Translations under genes and position numbers: made by a program
Source: Dromiciops gliroides
Taxonomy: Eukaryota > Chordata > Mammalia > Microbiotheria > Microbiotheriidae
Length of the DNA: 64,000 bases
NCBI RefSeq assembly: GCF_019393635.1
Contig: NC_057861.1
Span: 172,827,577 to 172,891,576 of the forward strand
Direction of reading: 5' to 3'
Shown: positions 1-11,760 of the stretch, one piece after another
Layout: every line of letters starts with the position of its first letter
Numbering within the stretch: position 1 is the stretch's first letter
Notes under the pieces: generated by a model
Told to the model about the DNA's origin: nothing
Database searches by the model: none
What the model saw: only the letters and a program-made list of their open reading frames with translations

Positions 1-349
1 AGTGTGAACCAGCTCACCTGACTTTAGTATGTCAGTGTTAAGGAATAATTGCTTAAAAATAGTTTGGGGGCCTAGAAGTTTAAAAGAAACTTCAAATATT
101 TAACAAAATTTCGATATTATTACCTTTGGTGTTTTTCTTTTCCTTTTCTTTTTCTTGACCAGAAAGTCAGTGGATGCTTTGGGGATTTTTTTTTTCCTAT
201 CAGAGGTACATAGGAGATAAGGTAGTAAATTTTGGTTAATTTGGCAAATTTTGGTTGGGGGAGGAGTTGTTTATACTTTAGCAACTTTTGGTTTTGATTT
301 TTGTCTTTAACTTAGGGATAGAGGAATGGGCAGAGGAGTTAAGTGAGTT

Positions 350-550
350 ATTATGGTATAGTGGACGAAACACTGGACATGGAGTCAAAGGACCTGGGCT
401 CAAATTCTAGTGCTAAAACTTGCTATCTATGTGAGTCTTAACTTTTCCAAGTCTCAATTTCCTCATCTGTAAAATGGGGACGCTGATACTTATACTGGCC
501 ATGTCATAGAGTTCTTACAGGGAAAATGCTTTGTAAATCTCGACATGTGA
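350..550 (+). mobile_element. MIR SINE
   Basis: TGGAGTCAAAGGACCTGGG, CCTCATCTGTAAAATGGGGA and a diverged tail match the MIR core. Confidence 0.7.
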
Positions 551-1149
551 GTTCTTATCAGGGACTGTGGGGCCAACTTTCTTTCCTGAGAATCTCATGA
601 AATTTAGATAATATGCAAACACTATAGGATCAAAGCAAAAACAAACAAAAGTCCCAACTTTTACATTCTTGGTATCAGATTGAAGGGTAAAACAAAACTG
701 TGTTACCTGTCAGAACTTTCTTCTTTGGGGAATTTCAAGGCTAGGGTGGAAAGGAAGATCAGGTACAAAATTGTTCACCTGGGCTCTAATTTGCAAGCTG
801 CTCATGAGGTAAGGGAGAGAGACTCATGATCAGTTTACAGATACTCTAATTTGGCCTTTGCCCAGTTGTCCATTTTCCTTGAGAGCACAACTTTAGGGAA
901 ATGGGCTGTAACACAAACCAAGATTTTGGTGTTGAAGTGGAAACCATACCCAGAGGGCAGATGATCTTTTTGAGAAAAGAGAAAAAGATAACATTTGAAT
1001 CTCAAAGCTGGAGGCTAGACACAATCCAAGAACCAATACAAAGTGGGTCATTTTGGAAAAAGAAGGGCCACTTTAATAATTCTACATAGAATCTCAATGT
1101 TGGAAGAGATCTCAAAAGTTCTCTAGTCTAACACATACCTGAACAGATA

Positions 1150-1625
1150 TATTCTATTTACATCATTCTCTTTTTAAAAAATATCATTTTAATATTTTTC
1201 CCATTTATATATAAAGATAATTTTCAACATTCATTTTTGTAAGATTTTGAGTTCCAAAATTTTCTCCCTTCCTCCCTTCCCTCTCTCCTCTCAAAGCCAG
1301 CAAGCGATCTGATATAGGTTATACAGTACAATCATGTTAAACATATTTCCACATTAGTCATGTTGTGAGAGAAGAATCAGAACAAAAAGGAAAAACCACA
1401 AGAAAAAAGAAACAAAAGACCAACAACAAAAGTGAAAATAGTATGCTTTGTTCTGTATTCGGATTCCACAGTTCTTTCTCTAGATGTGGAGAGCATTTAC
1501 CATCACGAGTCCTTTGAAATTGTCTTGGATCATTGTATTGCTGAGAAGAGCTAAGTCTATTACAGTGGATCATCACATAATGTTGCTGTTACTGTCCTCT
1601 ACATCAATGGTTATCTAGGTTCTGG
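1150..1625 (-). mobile_element. L1 3' end, antisense
   Basis: The reverse complement matches the marsupial L1 3' UTR as I recall it: ATGATCCAAGACAATTTC, then a CT/GA-rich patch, then TTGAAAATTATC near the tail. Confidence 0.55.
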
Positions 1626-1701
1626 TTGAAGACCTCCAGTGTTACAGAACTCATTATCTTATGAGGCAACCTATTCTAATTTTGACAGTTCTAATAATTA
1701 G

Positions 1702-1926
1702 GAGGGCAGCTAGGTGGTGCAGTGGATAGAGTGCCTGGCCTTGAGTCAGGAAGACTCATTTTCCTGAGTTCAAATCTGGCCTCAGACACTTCCTAGCTGT
1801 GAGACCCAGGGCAAGTCTGCTTGGCCTGGAGAAGGAAGTGGCTGACCACTCCAGTATCTTTGTCAAGAAAGCCTCAAATAGGGTAACTCAGAGCAGGACA
1901 TAACTGAAATGACTGAGCAATGAAAA
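1702..1926 (+). mobile_element. CORE-SINE, long-tailed type (type C)
   Basis: A tRNA-derived head (GGGCAGCTAGGTGGTGCAG), the conserved core, then the long tail with GGAGAAGGAAGTGGC and CCAGTATCTTTGTCAAGAAA. This tail defines type C in this window. Confidence 0.85.
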
Positions 1927-2196
1927 ACCATAGCACAGCAATCCTTCATTTTTTTGGTGGTTTTGTTCTTGTGAAAGAATGCTTTCATAGAATACAAGCA
2001 CACAGGAACACAGTCCTTTCTCCAGTTTAAATTGTTGACAATTTCTTTCACATATTTAAAACATTCTTTGAAGTTTATCATCCACTAAAAGCATCCCCCA
2101 AAGCCTCAGAGTGGCATGCGATAGGGACCTTGAGTCTTTGAAAACTACTACTAGAATGTAAGCTCTGGCCTCAGCAGGCTGGGAAGGCTTCAAGTA

Positions 2197-2434
2197 TGTT
2201 GTTTTCGGCCCTGTCTGACTCTTTGTGAACCCCATTTGGGATTTTCTTGGTTAAGATACTGGAGTGGATTGCTATTTCCTTCTCCAGTTAATTTTACAGA
2301 TGAGGAAAATGAGGCAAAGAGGTTAAATGAATTGCCCAGGGTCACACAGCTAGAAAGTATCTAATTTCAGATTTGAACTCAGGTCCTTCTAACTCCAGGC
2401 CCAGTACTCTATCCACTGTGCCACTTAGCTGCCC
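2197..2434 (-). mobile_element. CORE-SINE, type C
   Basis: Reverse-strand copy: tail motif CTCTTTGTGAACCCCATTTG at the left, tRNA-like head (CACTGTGCCACTTAGCTGCC) at the right. Confidence 0.85.
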
Positions 2435-2524
2435 ACATATATAGTAGGCTTGAAAATGGACTGTGTTGTTCGAAATATAGTCTTACTAAATTCAGAGAGG
2501 CTTATTACCAGAAGGCTGGTTACT

Positions 2525-2534
2525 AATCTGTCTG

Positions 2535-2604
<70 letters not shown>

Positions 2605-2647
2605 ATCTATCCATCCACCCATCTTAGTGACCCACCTTCTCTTAATG

Positions 2648-2714
<67 letters not shown>
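2525..2714. repeat. Compound microsatellite (CTAT)n-(CT)n-(CA)n
   Basis: About 19 CTAT units, then 18 CT units, then 15 CA units. The open frame across it is low-complexity. Confidence 0.95.
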
Positions 2715-2716
<2 letters not shown>

Positions 2717-2764
2717 CATACACCTTTACATACACTCATTGCCTACATGAAACCACCGAAATAC

Positions 2765-2829
2765 TACTTAACTTAGAAACCTTTAGTGGGTCTCTTTTGC
2801 CTTTAGGAAAAGATTAAAACTATTTAGCC
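2765..2829 (+). mobile_element. L2 LINE, left part split by the L1
   Basis: TTAGGAAAAGATTAAAACTA resembles the L2 3' coding region. The copy resumes after the L1 at 5568 with CTGGCATTTATGGTCC. Confidence 0.6.
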
Positions 2830-5555
2830 AAAGAACGGCTTGGAAGGGCAGAAGGAGGGAGCTGCTGTGTTGATACAGGAGTCGAGCCCAACCCCACAGT
2901 CACCTTGACACAGATCCACTCCCAGGAAGGCCTCACCAGAGAATCAGACCCCCAGAGCCTCTGAATCAGCTGAAGCACCAGTGTCATCTGGAACTAAGCT
3001 CACAGTCTGGTGACAGAGCTGAGCCCTGGGCAGGGGGGAGACTACAGGGGTCTATGTTGGTGCTAAGGCAGAACTTGGATTTTTCAACGCTGCTGAGAAC
3101 CAGGAGGTAGGCTTGAGTAGCAGGGGCCCAGGTTGGGGAGGGGCACAGGCTTGTCAGAGCTAACAACCACAACACACAAAACTGGTTGATTAGCAAGTTG
3201 GTCTGGAGTCATCTACTGACTGGGGAAAAGGCCAGGCAAGTGAAGAACCTGATCCTCCTTAAATCATACCACCTGGGACTTCTGAAGCTTGGGATACTGC
3301 AGCCTGAAAACAGTGCCCCACTTTAAGGAGCTAAAAGTCTAGTAAAAGAAAGGCAAGATCAGCCAACAGAGAAAGGTGAGGACCATAGAAAGTTTCTTCA
3401 GTAACAAGGAAGACCAAGGGGCACCCTCAGAGGAAGATGTCAACAACAGGGCCCCTATATCTAAAGCTTCCAAGAAAAATAAAAATTGGTCTCAGGCCAT
3501 AGAGGTGCTCAAAAAGGACTTTGAAGACAAGAGGAAAAAATGGAAAGAGAAATGAGGGTGATGCAGGAAAGACATGAGAAAAAGTCAACAGCTTGAAAAG
3601 TCAAATTGGCCAAATGGAAAAGGAGGTACAAAAACTCTCTGGTGAAAATAATTGCCTAAGAATGAGGATTGAACAAATGGAAGCCAGTGACTTTATGAGA
3701 AACCAAGACACAATAAAGCAAATCCAAATGAATAAAAAAATAGAGGGCAATGTGAAATATCTTCTGGGAAAAACTGCTGACCTGGAAAATAGGTCCAGGA
3801 GAGATAATTTGACAATTATTGGTCTACCTGAAAGCCATCATCTTCCAAGATATTCTCAGGAAAAATTTCCCTGAAATTCTAGAAGAAGAAGCTAAAATAG
3901 AAATTGAAAGAATCCACTGATCACCTCCAGAAAGAGATCCCAAAAGGAAAACTCCTAGGAATATTATAGCCAAATTCCAGAGCTCTCAGGTCAAGGAGAA
4001 AATATTGCAAGCTGCCAAAAAGAAAGTATTCAAGTACTGTGTAGCCCCAGTCAGGATAGCACAACATCTAGCAGCTTCTACAATAAAGGACCGGAGGGCA
4101 TGGAATATGATATTCCAGAGGGCAAAGGAAATGGGATTACAACCAAGAATCACCTACGCAGCAAAAATCAGCATGATCTTTCAGTGGAAAAAATGGGACT
4201 TTAATGTAAAAGAAGGTTTTCAGATATTTGTGATGAAAAGACCTGAACTGAATGGCAAATCTGACTTTCAAATACAAGATTCTAGAGAACCATAAAAAAT
4301 TGGAGCTGGGGGCCATACCTGGGGTCATACAGTGGGCGACTGTCTTGTGTCTGAGGCTGGGTTTTGGCTGGGATCCCCCTGGGTCCAGGGGTGATGCTTT
4401 GTCCACTGTGTCACCTAGCTAGGTGATGACATCTTTAGGGTTAAATTGAGGGGTGAAGGGAATGCACTGGGGGAGGGGGAAGGGCAGAAGCAAAATCCTA
4501 CATGAAAGTAACAGAAAAAGGCTTATGGAGTGGGGGAAGAGATGGGAGAGGAGCAGGGCAGTAAATGAATTTTACACTCATCAGAAAAGGCTCAAAGACC
4601 TTAAACTCATCAGAGCTGCCTCAAAGAGGGACTACCACACACACACCCAACTGGGTGGAGTAATCTATTTAATCTGGGCTGTAAAATGAGCCTAACACTC
4701 ATCAGAATTGTCTCAAAGACCTCAATCTCATTAGAATTGGCTCAAGGAGGGAATAATGTACACACTCATTTGGGTGGAGTAATCCCTCTAAACCTGCAGG
4801 AAAATAGGAGGGGAAGGGGATAAAGAGTGAGGGGCAAAAGAAGGAAGAGCAGAGTGGGGGAGGGGACAGACAGAAGCAAATCCCTTTTGAAGAGTGATAG
4901 GATGAAAGAAGATGGACAATAGAATAAATATCATGGGGAAGGGAATAAGATGGAAGAAAAAGTTAACAATAGTAATCATGAAAAAGAGAAAAGGGGGAAA
5001 AATTGTACAAAAAATATTTATAGCAACTCTTGGTGAAAGCTAAGAATTGAGAATCAAGGAAATGTCCATCAACTGAGGAATGATGGAAAAAGCTATGCTA
5101 TATGATTGTAGTGGAATGGTCTTATGCTAAAGGAAATGACAAACAGGATGATCCCCAAAAAACTTGGAAAGACTAATGAACATCGATGTACAGTGAAGTG
5201 AGGAGAGCTGGGAGGACATTGTGCATAGTGACAGCAGTATTGTTCAATGAGCAATTGTGAATGACTAGCTACTCTCAGCAGTGCAATGATCCAAGACAAT
5301 CCCAAGGAACTAATGAGGAAGCTTACTATGTACCCCCATAGAAAGAACTGATAAAAAGAACACTTGTGGATTGTACATATATAACCTGGTTGTGATCTTG
5401 TGGAGGGGGGAGGAAAGGGAGGGAGGGAGGGAGAAAAATTTGGAACTCTAAATCTTATGAAAATAATGTTGAAAACTACCCTTACATGTAACTGGAAAAA
5501 ATAAAATAAATGTTTGTTGCTAAAAACCAAAACAAACCAAAACAAAAAAAGCCCG
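2830..5555 (+). mobile_element. HAL1-like L1 element (ORF1 remnant, no ORF2) with target-site duplication
   Basis: The 2.7 kb element is bounded by the 12-bp direct repeat AACTATTTAGCC (2818-2829 and 5556-5567). Around 3590-3950 a decayed L1 ORF1 is visible: coiled-coil-like heptads, then ENRSRRDNLTIIGLPE, the hallmark of L1 ORF1p. ORF1-like sequence continues in another frame to about 4295 (QAAKKKVFKY, ending in a stop). After that comes a 3' UTR ending in an A-rich tail; no reverse transcriptase follows. ORF1 joined directly to a 3' UTR is the layout of HAL1 (half-L1) elements. It interrupts an L2 copy. Confidence 0.7.
4305..4428 (-). mobile_element. SINE fragment inside the L1 element
   Basis: Degraded sequence running from GTCATACAGTGGGCGAC to CTTTGTCCACTGTGTCACC resembles the minus-strand head of the local CORE-SINE. 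It shows a secondary insertion into the L1. Confidence 0.45.
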
Positions 5556-5567
5556 AACTATTTAGCC

Positions 5568-5880
5568 TGGCATTTATGGTCCTCTAAAGTATTACTCCAA
5601 CACACCCTTTGGCCTTATCTCATATCACTTCCTTCCTAGGTTCTATGTTGCAGCTGAACTGGATTTACTATTTGTTCCCTGAATTCAACATAGTATCTAT
5701 CATATCTGTGCATTCACATCATCTTTCCCCCCATGCCTGGCATTTATTCTCTTTTCAGTTCTGCTCTCAGCATTCTTATCTTCCTTCAAGGGTCATCTCA
5801 AATGTCATTTCCTCCATGAAGACTTGTTTTTCTCCTCTTCCCGACCATTGTCAATGTTCTTTCCCATGTCAAATACCATA
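5568..5880 (+). mobile_element. L2 LINE, right part
   Basis: Continuation of the L2 copy interrupted at 2829; CATCTCAAATGTCATTTCCTC is characteristic L2 3' sequence. Confidence 0.6.
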
Positions 5881-5911
5881 TCAAGTCAACAAGAATCCAT
5901 TAAAAGTTTAT

Positions 5912-6066
5912 TGGGGGGCAGCTAGACAGCGCAGTGGATAGAGCACCGGCCCTGGAGTCAGGAGCTCCTGAGTTCAAATTTGGCCTCAGACAGTTAACAT
6001 TTACTAGCTGTGTGACTGTAGGCAAGTCACTAAACCCTAATTGCCTCACCAAAAAAAAAAAAAAAG
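5912..6066 (+). mobile_element. CORE-SINE, type B, with target duplication
   Basis: Head GGGGCAGCTAGACAGCGCAG, CCAATT-type 3' end and A-tail, flanked by AAGTTTAT (5904-5911 and 6067-6074). Confidence 0.85.
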
Positions 6067-6087
6067 AAGTTTATCGTGTTCTTAATG

Positions 6088-6324
6088 GGCAGCTAGGGGG
6101 CACAGTGGATAGAGTGCTGGGGCTGCTGTCAGGAAGACCTGAGTTCAAAACTAGCTTCAGACACTTAGCTGTGTGACCCTGGGCAAGTTACTTACCTCTG
6201 TCTCAGTTTCCTCATCTATAAAATGAGCTGGAGAAGGAAATGTAAACTACTACAGTATCTTTGCCAAGAAAACTCCAAATGGGGTCACAAAGAGTCAAAT
6301 ACAATCGAAAACAACTGAAGAACA
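6088..6324 (+). mobile_element. CORE-SINE, type C
   Basis: Head GGGCAGCTAGGGGGCACAG to tail CAAATGGGGTCACAAAGAG. Confidence 0.85.
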
Positions 6325-6329
6325 TCAAA

Positions 6330-6440
6330 CATGTTTAATAGCACTGTACTGAGTTCTGGGAATATAAATACAAGCAGAAAGACAGTCTCTGACCTCAAGG
6401 AACTTACATTCTAATGGGTAAAGACGACATATAACAGGAA
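6330..6440 (+). repeat. Ancient interspersed repeat, family not named
   Basis: CTCAAGGAACTTACATTCTA is a widespread mammalian repeat signature; related copies are at 50708-50850 and 61268-61400. Confidence 0.5.
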
Positions 6441-6745
6441 ACTGGAAGAGGTGGGAAGGGAGCTGGGAGAGGAATGAAGAGAGAAATTAAGAGAAATAAA
6501 CCCCTTCTGACCTGGGCATTTTCCTTAAACTGGAGATTCTGAAAGGAACTGGCCAGTCAGAGGAAGAGAACCTAGGAGCAGAGTGTACTCCTAGTGTGAG
6601 ATGGTCAGAGAAGGTGAGGAGGCCACAGGGACAGAGTGAACTTCTAGGGTGAAAGACCTACAGGGGCATGGCAGAAAAGGTTAGAGAGTCAGGAGTAGAG
6701 CCCAAAGAGATATGAAGAGAATCTTTTATTTTTATACACATACTG

Positions 6746-7400
6746 TGATGAATGAAAAAATCAAGAGGCATAATTTCTGGGTGATTAATCATTAATTATG
6801 GCTAGCAAATAATAAAATGATTGGTCATTTGGCCATCTCTCATGAACCAAAGACTGATCACGGTGGCTTCCTGAAGCTTATATGCCCTTGGAAAAATGGG
6901 TATTCTTTATAGGTGTCAATCAGCTCTTATTGGTTAATAATTAATGAGAGGATGAATATTATAACTAGAGGTGCACCTGTTCTAGTGAGGAGCTGGAAGA
7001 ATGTGACTTTGATTATGTCAATATTACTTCCAGATCACCCCCAGCCTCAGGCAATCTAGACAAAGGAATTACTCCTCCCCACTCCAAGCCTGAGTAGAAC
7101 ACAATGGGCAGGAATTCGCTTAGATTAATTTTTTTAGTCTTTAATTAAAGTCTTTAGGTTAGTCTTTAGATTAACATTTTTATTCTTTAATCAAAACTAA
7201 TCTTGCCCACTTGGGTGGGGTCTGAACAAGATTGAGGAGACAGTCGGATATAATTATCAGCAATGTCCTTCAGATGCTGGCTGAATAACCGACAAGGGGA
7301 TTATTTCTGAATGAGGAAATAGAAAGGGAACGAACCTTAGTCCTAATTTAATAAGTGGTTATTAATATAAGAGAGAAATAATTTCTCTCAATGGCTATCT
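6746..7400 (+). repeat. Unclassified AT-rich stretch, possible old solo LTR
   Basis: Begins TGTGATGAATG and is unlike the surrounding SINE/LINE sequence; 7130-7190 contains short repeats of TAGTCTTTA. I found no clean terminal CA or target duplication, so the LTR idea is weak. Confidence 0.2.
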
Positions 7401-7504
7401 GTGTTTTTCTGTATACATACTTTATTGCACACATATACAACACTTCATAGACACACACATGCACATATACATACATGTGTGCATATATGTACACAAATGT
7501 TTAT

Positions 7505-7582
7505 GTTGTATTCCCCAGTAGAAGAGAAATTTCTTGAGGGCAGACTGCCTAGATTACTTCTTTCATAGTAAATGCTTAATAG
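7505..7582 (+). mobile_element. L2 3' end fragment
   Basis: TTCTTGAGGGCAGACTGCC and TAGTAAATGCTTAATA match the L2 3' terminus. Confidence 0.55.
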
Positions 7583-7815
7583 TTATAGCAAGGTGACACA
7601 GTGGATAGAACAGTGCACTTGGAGTCAGGAAAACCTAAGTTCCCATCTTACCTCCTATACTAGATGTATGATCCTGGGCAAGTCACTTAACCTCTATGCC
7701 TCATCTCTAAAATGAGGATAATTATAGCGCTGGTTTTCCAGGATTGTTGTAAAGATAAAATTAGATATTTTTAAATTGTCTTGCAAACCTTAAAGTGTGA
7801 TATTAATGTTATTAT
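7583..7815 (+). mobile_element. MIR/CORE-SINE
   Basis: GGTGACACAGTGGATAGAAC head, CTGGGCAAGTCACTTAACCT core, degraded 3' part. Confidence 0.75.
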
Positions 7816-8101
7816 TTTTCAATACTCCCTCCCTCTTTCTCCTTCCCTCTTCCTCCTCCCCTTTTTTTAAGCATTCTGTGATCATGTGACCACACAGCAA
7901 ATTAGTGGCAAATTTGACACCAGAACTTAGGTTTCTTGACTTTTATCCCTTTTCATTTTTCACCAGATTACAGTTTAGAGGGAAGGGGAGGTAGGTTGGG
8001 GGTGATCATGAAGGTTTTCCTGTTCCCATTCTAAGGAACTGTTTCACGACCTCTACACATTGCACACTGTCCCAGAGTCACGAACAAAAACCAGCAGAGC
8101 A

Positions 8102-8309
8102 CGGGGGGGGGTGGGGGGGGGGGTGGGGGGGTGGCGGGGGGTGGCGGCTAGGTGGCACAGTGGATAAAGCACTGGCCCTGGATTTAGGAGTACCTGAGTT
8201 CAAATCCGGCCTCAGACACTTGACACTTACTAGCTGTGTGACCCTGGGCAAGTCACTTAACCCCCATTGCCCCGTAAAAAACAAAAACATAAAAACAAAC
8301 AAAAAACCC
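8102..8309 (+). mobile_element. CORE-SINE, type A, with expanded G-tract head
   Basis: Target duplication CCAGCAGAGCA at 8091-8101 and 8310-8320 brackets both a 40-bp G-rich tract (8103-8142) and the SINE proper (8143 on). The G-tract therefore lies within the inserted unit. Confidence 0.85.
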
Positions 8310-8321
8310 CCAGCAGAGCAT

Positions 8322-9530
8322 TCTAGGGGTTACCTGTGCATGGTCACTGGTCCCCAGGAGCAGTCTTTTCTGCCTCTTGGTCATCTGCTTGGCAGGTAAA
8401 TAACATAAAAATAAAATACCTTATAGGGCCCCTTCTAAGACTCACAAGGGCCTGGGAACTACAAATACTCAGCAGTCACTTCATTCACTTCCCTAGCAGA
8501 GAGGGACATGATTTCCTCTTCAAAACATGCCTCTCCCCACCCCCCTCCCCATGAGGTTTGTTCTTACTGTTTCTCAGAGACAATAGCAGGTCCTCTGTTC
8601 TGTGGCCTGGCCTTGTTGGTTTTCCTTTTGCAAACACAATTAGGGGGCTCTCATAAAACCTTCCTTTGTCAAATTTTAGACTCTTCTTTGGTGTGTCGAC
8701 TAGGTGTCTAGACAGACAGTTAGAATGTACCCCGCCGAAGGCCTAGCAAGTCATCCATTTCTATTTTTACATCCTTCCATATCCCCAGTGTCCATTTGCC
8801 TTGGCTTTTAGGATTGGGGTATCAGCTTGGATGGGCCTCTTAAAGACAGGGAAAATTGGTGGTGGTGTTGGCCTCAGTGTTCTGACTGTTGTTCTGGAAA
8901 ATGTAAAATTCCTTTAATGGGGGTTTGGGTCATAACAGCTGATGATTTTCTAAAGAAACCATGATAGGATCCCCTCTATCACAAAGGAGGCATATAAAAT
9001 AGTTTAGGATATTAAGTTCTGTGGGAGGAGTCACTGATGTTTGATGGTTGACAGTAACCTGGCTGTTAGTCAGTCATACCAGAGAAAACTGAAAGCAAAT
9101 TTTTATATAACATCATCACTGGCTACCCCTTGGAAAACTGTCCACAAAGAAGCAAATGCTTCAGTAAATGCACAGTCCACTTAAATGCAGCTATTGGAAA
9201 GTGCCTTAAGTCATCTTGTAAGGTCAAGTTTTTTCATAGTCTGAATTAGGAGTTTGTTTTAGAGGCTAATAATTGGGAATGGCAAGATGAAAGATGATGA
9301 ATCCATGGGGTGCAGTTGTTTTAGTTGCTCTGTTAGAGAGCTTCTTTCCCTTGTAGACTAGTCTCTAATTATTGCAATTTTTTCTCTTTCATCTAACAAC
9401 AAGATGAAGCTTGTATCCACATGTTAAGAGCCTGTGAGGAATTGAGGTGGCTTGAAAGCAGCTTTTTAGGCAGCAGGCACTGTAGTTCATTTGTAGATTT
9501 ACCTCCCTCTTGGTCTTTACTTCTATATTC
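8322..9530. other. Unannotated intergenic stretch
   Basis: 1.2 kb without a repeat or gene I can recognise; small open frames at its left end look like chance. Confidence 0.5.
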
Positions 9531-9532
9531 AG

Positions 9533-9710
9533 TACTAGCTGCGTGACACTGGGCAAGTCACTTCACCCTATTTTCCTCAGTTTCCTCACCTGTAAAATGA
9601 GCTGGAGAAGGAAATGGCAAATCACTATTATCTTTGCCAAGAAAACCCCAAATGGGGTCAAGAAGAGTCAGACACTCCTGGAAAGATCGAACAGCAACAA
9701 TAATATTCAG
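9533..9710 (+). mobile_element. CORE-SINE type C, 3' part only
   Basis: Starts inside the core (TAGCTGCGTGACACTGGGC) and keeps the tail CCAAATGGGGTCAAGAAGAG. Confidence 0.75.
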
Positions 9711-10069
9711 TATCCCATATACTGCAGCTCCTTCCCTTCAGAAGGTTGTGTGGTCCTTAGAGGATCCTGGGACTACTATAGTAGGATTATAATAATGGCT
9801 GACTGAGAGGAGACCTAGATCTTGACTTTGTCCTTATCATCTTACCCATTAGACACAATCCTGTTTTTGTTGAGGATTAGGGTCAATGCTAATGAATGAG
9901 GAGCAGAATAACAATAAGATTTGAATTTTAAATTCTCAGGAGACTGGATTGCCTTATCTGTGGAGCAATGGACAGATTCAAAAGTCTGAAGGACCTCATG
10001 CCATCACTTCTACTTCCTCTTCTCTCTCACTCACTTCTCATCTCTTACAATCAAAATGATTTCATACTC

Positions 10070-10195
10070 TAGTGAGGCTGCCCAGTGAGAGTTCTTGGAT
10101 ATGTACCTAATTTGCAAGTTCTATGGCTTTTTCTCAGTCTTCTTTCTCAAGCTTTCTGTAGCATTTAACACTGATGACTACCCCCTTTCGCTGCA
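10070..10195 (+). mobile_element. L2-like fragment
   Basis: CTTTCTGTAGCATTTAACAC resembles an internal L2 coding segment. Confidence 0.4.
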
Positions 10196-10239
10196 TATTA
10201 TTGGGGATGTTCATGAGTCTCTTTGTTCTTTTTACTCAT

Positions 10240-10472
10240 CTTGTTCTTCACTTGTTTGAGTCCTTTCTGATTCTTCATGATTCCATTTGGGGTTTTCTTA
10301 GCAAAGATACTGGATTGGTTTGCCATTTCCTTCTCTGGCTCATTTTACAGATGAGGAAACTGAGGCAAACAGGGAAAAATTACTTGCCCAGGGTCACAAA
10401 GCTAGTAAGTGTCTAAGGCTGGATTTGAACTCAGGTCTTCTTGACTCCAGGCTTGGCATTCTATCCATTGCA
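10240..10472 (-). mobile_element. CORE-SINE, type C
   Basis: Minus-strand copy with CCATTTGGGGTTTTCTTAGC tail and CCAGGGTCACAAAGCTAG core. Confidence 0.8.
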
Positions 10473-10561
10473 TATTTTGTCTGGCTGCTCTCTTTTTTGG
10501 TTCTCTTTGTTCGAGCATCACCCAAATAACAACAACAACAATAATACATACTACACATAAT

Positions 10562-10893
10562 AGGGGCATCTAGGTGGCATATCGGATAGAGCACTGGCCC
10601 TAGAGTCAGGAAGACCTAAGTTCAGCTATGACCTCAGACACTTAATAGTTACCAGCTGTGTGACCCCAGGCAAGTCACTTAACCCCAATTGCCTCAAACA
10701 TCCAGGGCCACCTCCAATCATCCTGATGTATATATCTTACCACTGGACCCAGATGGCTCTGGAGAAGAGAGTGAGGTTGGTAACTTTGCAGAGGCCTCCC
10801 TCACTTAAATCCAATTCAGTGCAAGTCATTCTATCACCCTGTTATCATGGTCCTCTTTGAGTATGAAGGACAAACAAGAGCAATGTAATATAT
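10562..10893 (+). mobile_element. SINE with tRNA/CORE head and RTE-type 3' tail
   Basis: The head GGGGCATCTAGGTGGCATA and core run to about 10695. The tail contains CACTGGACCCAGATGGCTCT and GAGTATGAAGGACAAAC, known from marsupial SINEs mobilised by RTE LINEs. Confidence 0.75.
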
Positions 10894-10894
10894 A

Positions 10895-11157
10895 ATAACA
10901 ATAATAGCTTACATTTACATAATGCTTACTACATGCTAGGAACTGTGTTAAATGCTTTACAATTATTATCTCATTTGATCCTCACAACAACTTTGGGAGG
11001 TAGGTGCTATTATTACCTTCATTTTTTTTGGATTAGGAAATTAGAGTAAACAAAGGTTAAGTTACTTGCCCAGGGTCACACAGCTAGTAGGCCAGATTTG
11101 AACTCAAGTGCTCCTGACTCCAAGCCTGGCACTCTCTCTACTGTACCACCTAGCTTT
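10895..11157 (-). mobile_element. MIR/CORE-SINE, near full length
   Basis: Reverse-strand order: ACTACATGCTAGGAACTGTG, CTCATTTGATCCTCACAACA, then core and head ending TACCACCTAGCT. Confidence 0.8.
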
Positions 11158-11164
11158 CCCATGA

Positions 11165-11345
11165 TTTCCTACTTCCTAACTACCTACTGGATATTCCCAA
11201 ATGGATGTCCCAATGGATATCAACTATACCCTTTCACATGATGCTCTTCCCAATCTTCTGTCCCCTAGTTCTAGTGCTCCCCTCCCCAATTACCTCCTAC
11301 TTACTTTCCTTTATATATTTATGGGGAAAGGGTATTCTCCTAACC
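11165..11345 (+). mobile_element. L2-like fragment
   Basis: GGATGTCCCAATGGATATCA resembles the L2 coding stretch for a widely found LDVPMDIN-like segment. Confidence 0.4.
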
Positions 11346-11609
11346 TAAATGATAAAATTGTAGGCTATGATGGACAGGTAACAGAGGAAATGAGGTGATA
11401 AAGTGTTGCATCTTTAAGACTTTGAAGGGTTGCCTTCACAGCTTGCAAAGGGCCTAATAGTTTGAGTGCCTTACACTCTGGGTGATCAATATGAAGATTA
11501 TAAAGAGTAAGAAACTGGTAGTGGCCCATTCACTTCCTTTTAAAGAGTCCATCCCTTTCATACTCTGATGAACCAGTATTATTGTTGCTATTGTTTTCCC
11601 TTCATTCTC

Positions 11610-11760
11610 TTTTTTTTGGGGGGGGGTGTGCAATGAGGGTTAAGTGATTTGCTCAGGGTCACACAGCTAGTGTCAAGTGTCTGAAGCTGGATTTGAACTC
11701 AGGTCCTCCTGAATCCAGTGCCAGTGCTTTATCCACTGTGCTACCTAGCTGCCCCTGTGT
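11610..11760 (-). mobile_element. CORE-SINE type A inserted in an RTE-tailed SINE
   Basis: Minus-strand SINE bracketed by TTTTCC(C)TTCATTCTC (11594-11609 and 11761-11775). Confidence 0.8.

Noticed and set aside
2450-2776. 108-codon frame with Ser/Leu/Ile/Tyr and Thr/His runs
   Set aside because: Translation of a compound microsatellite.
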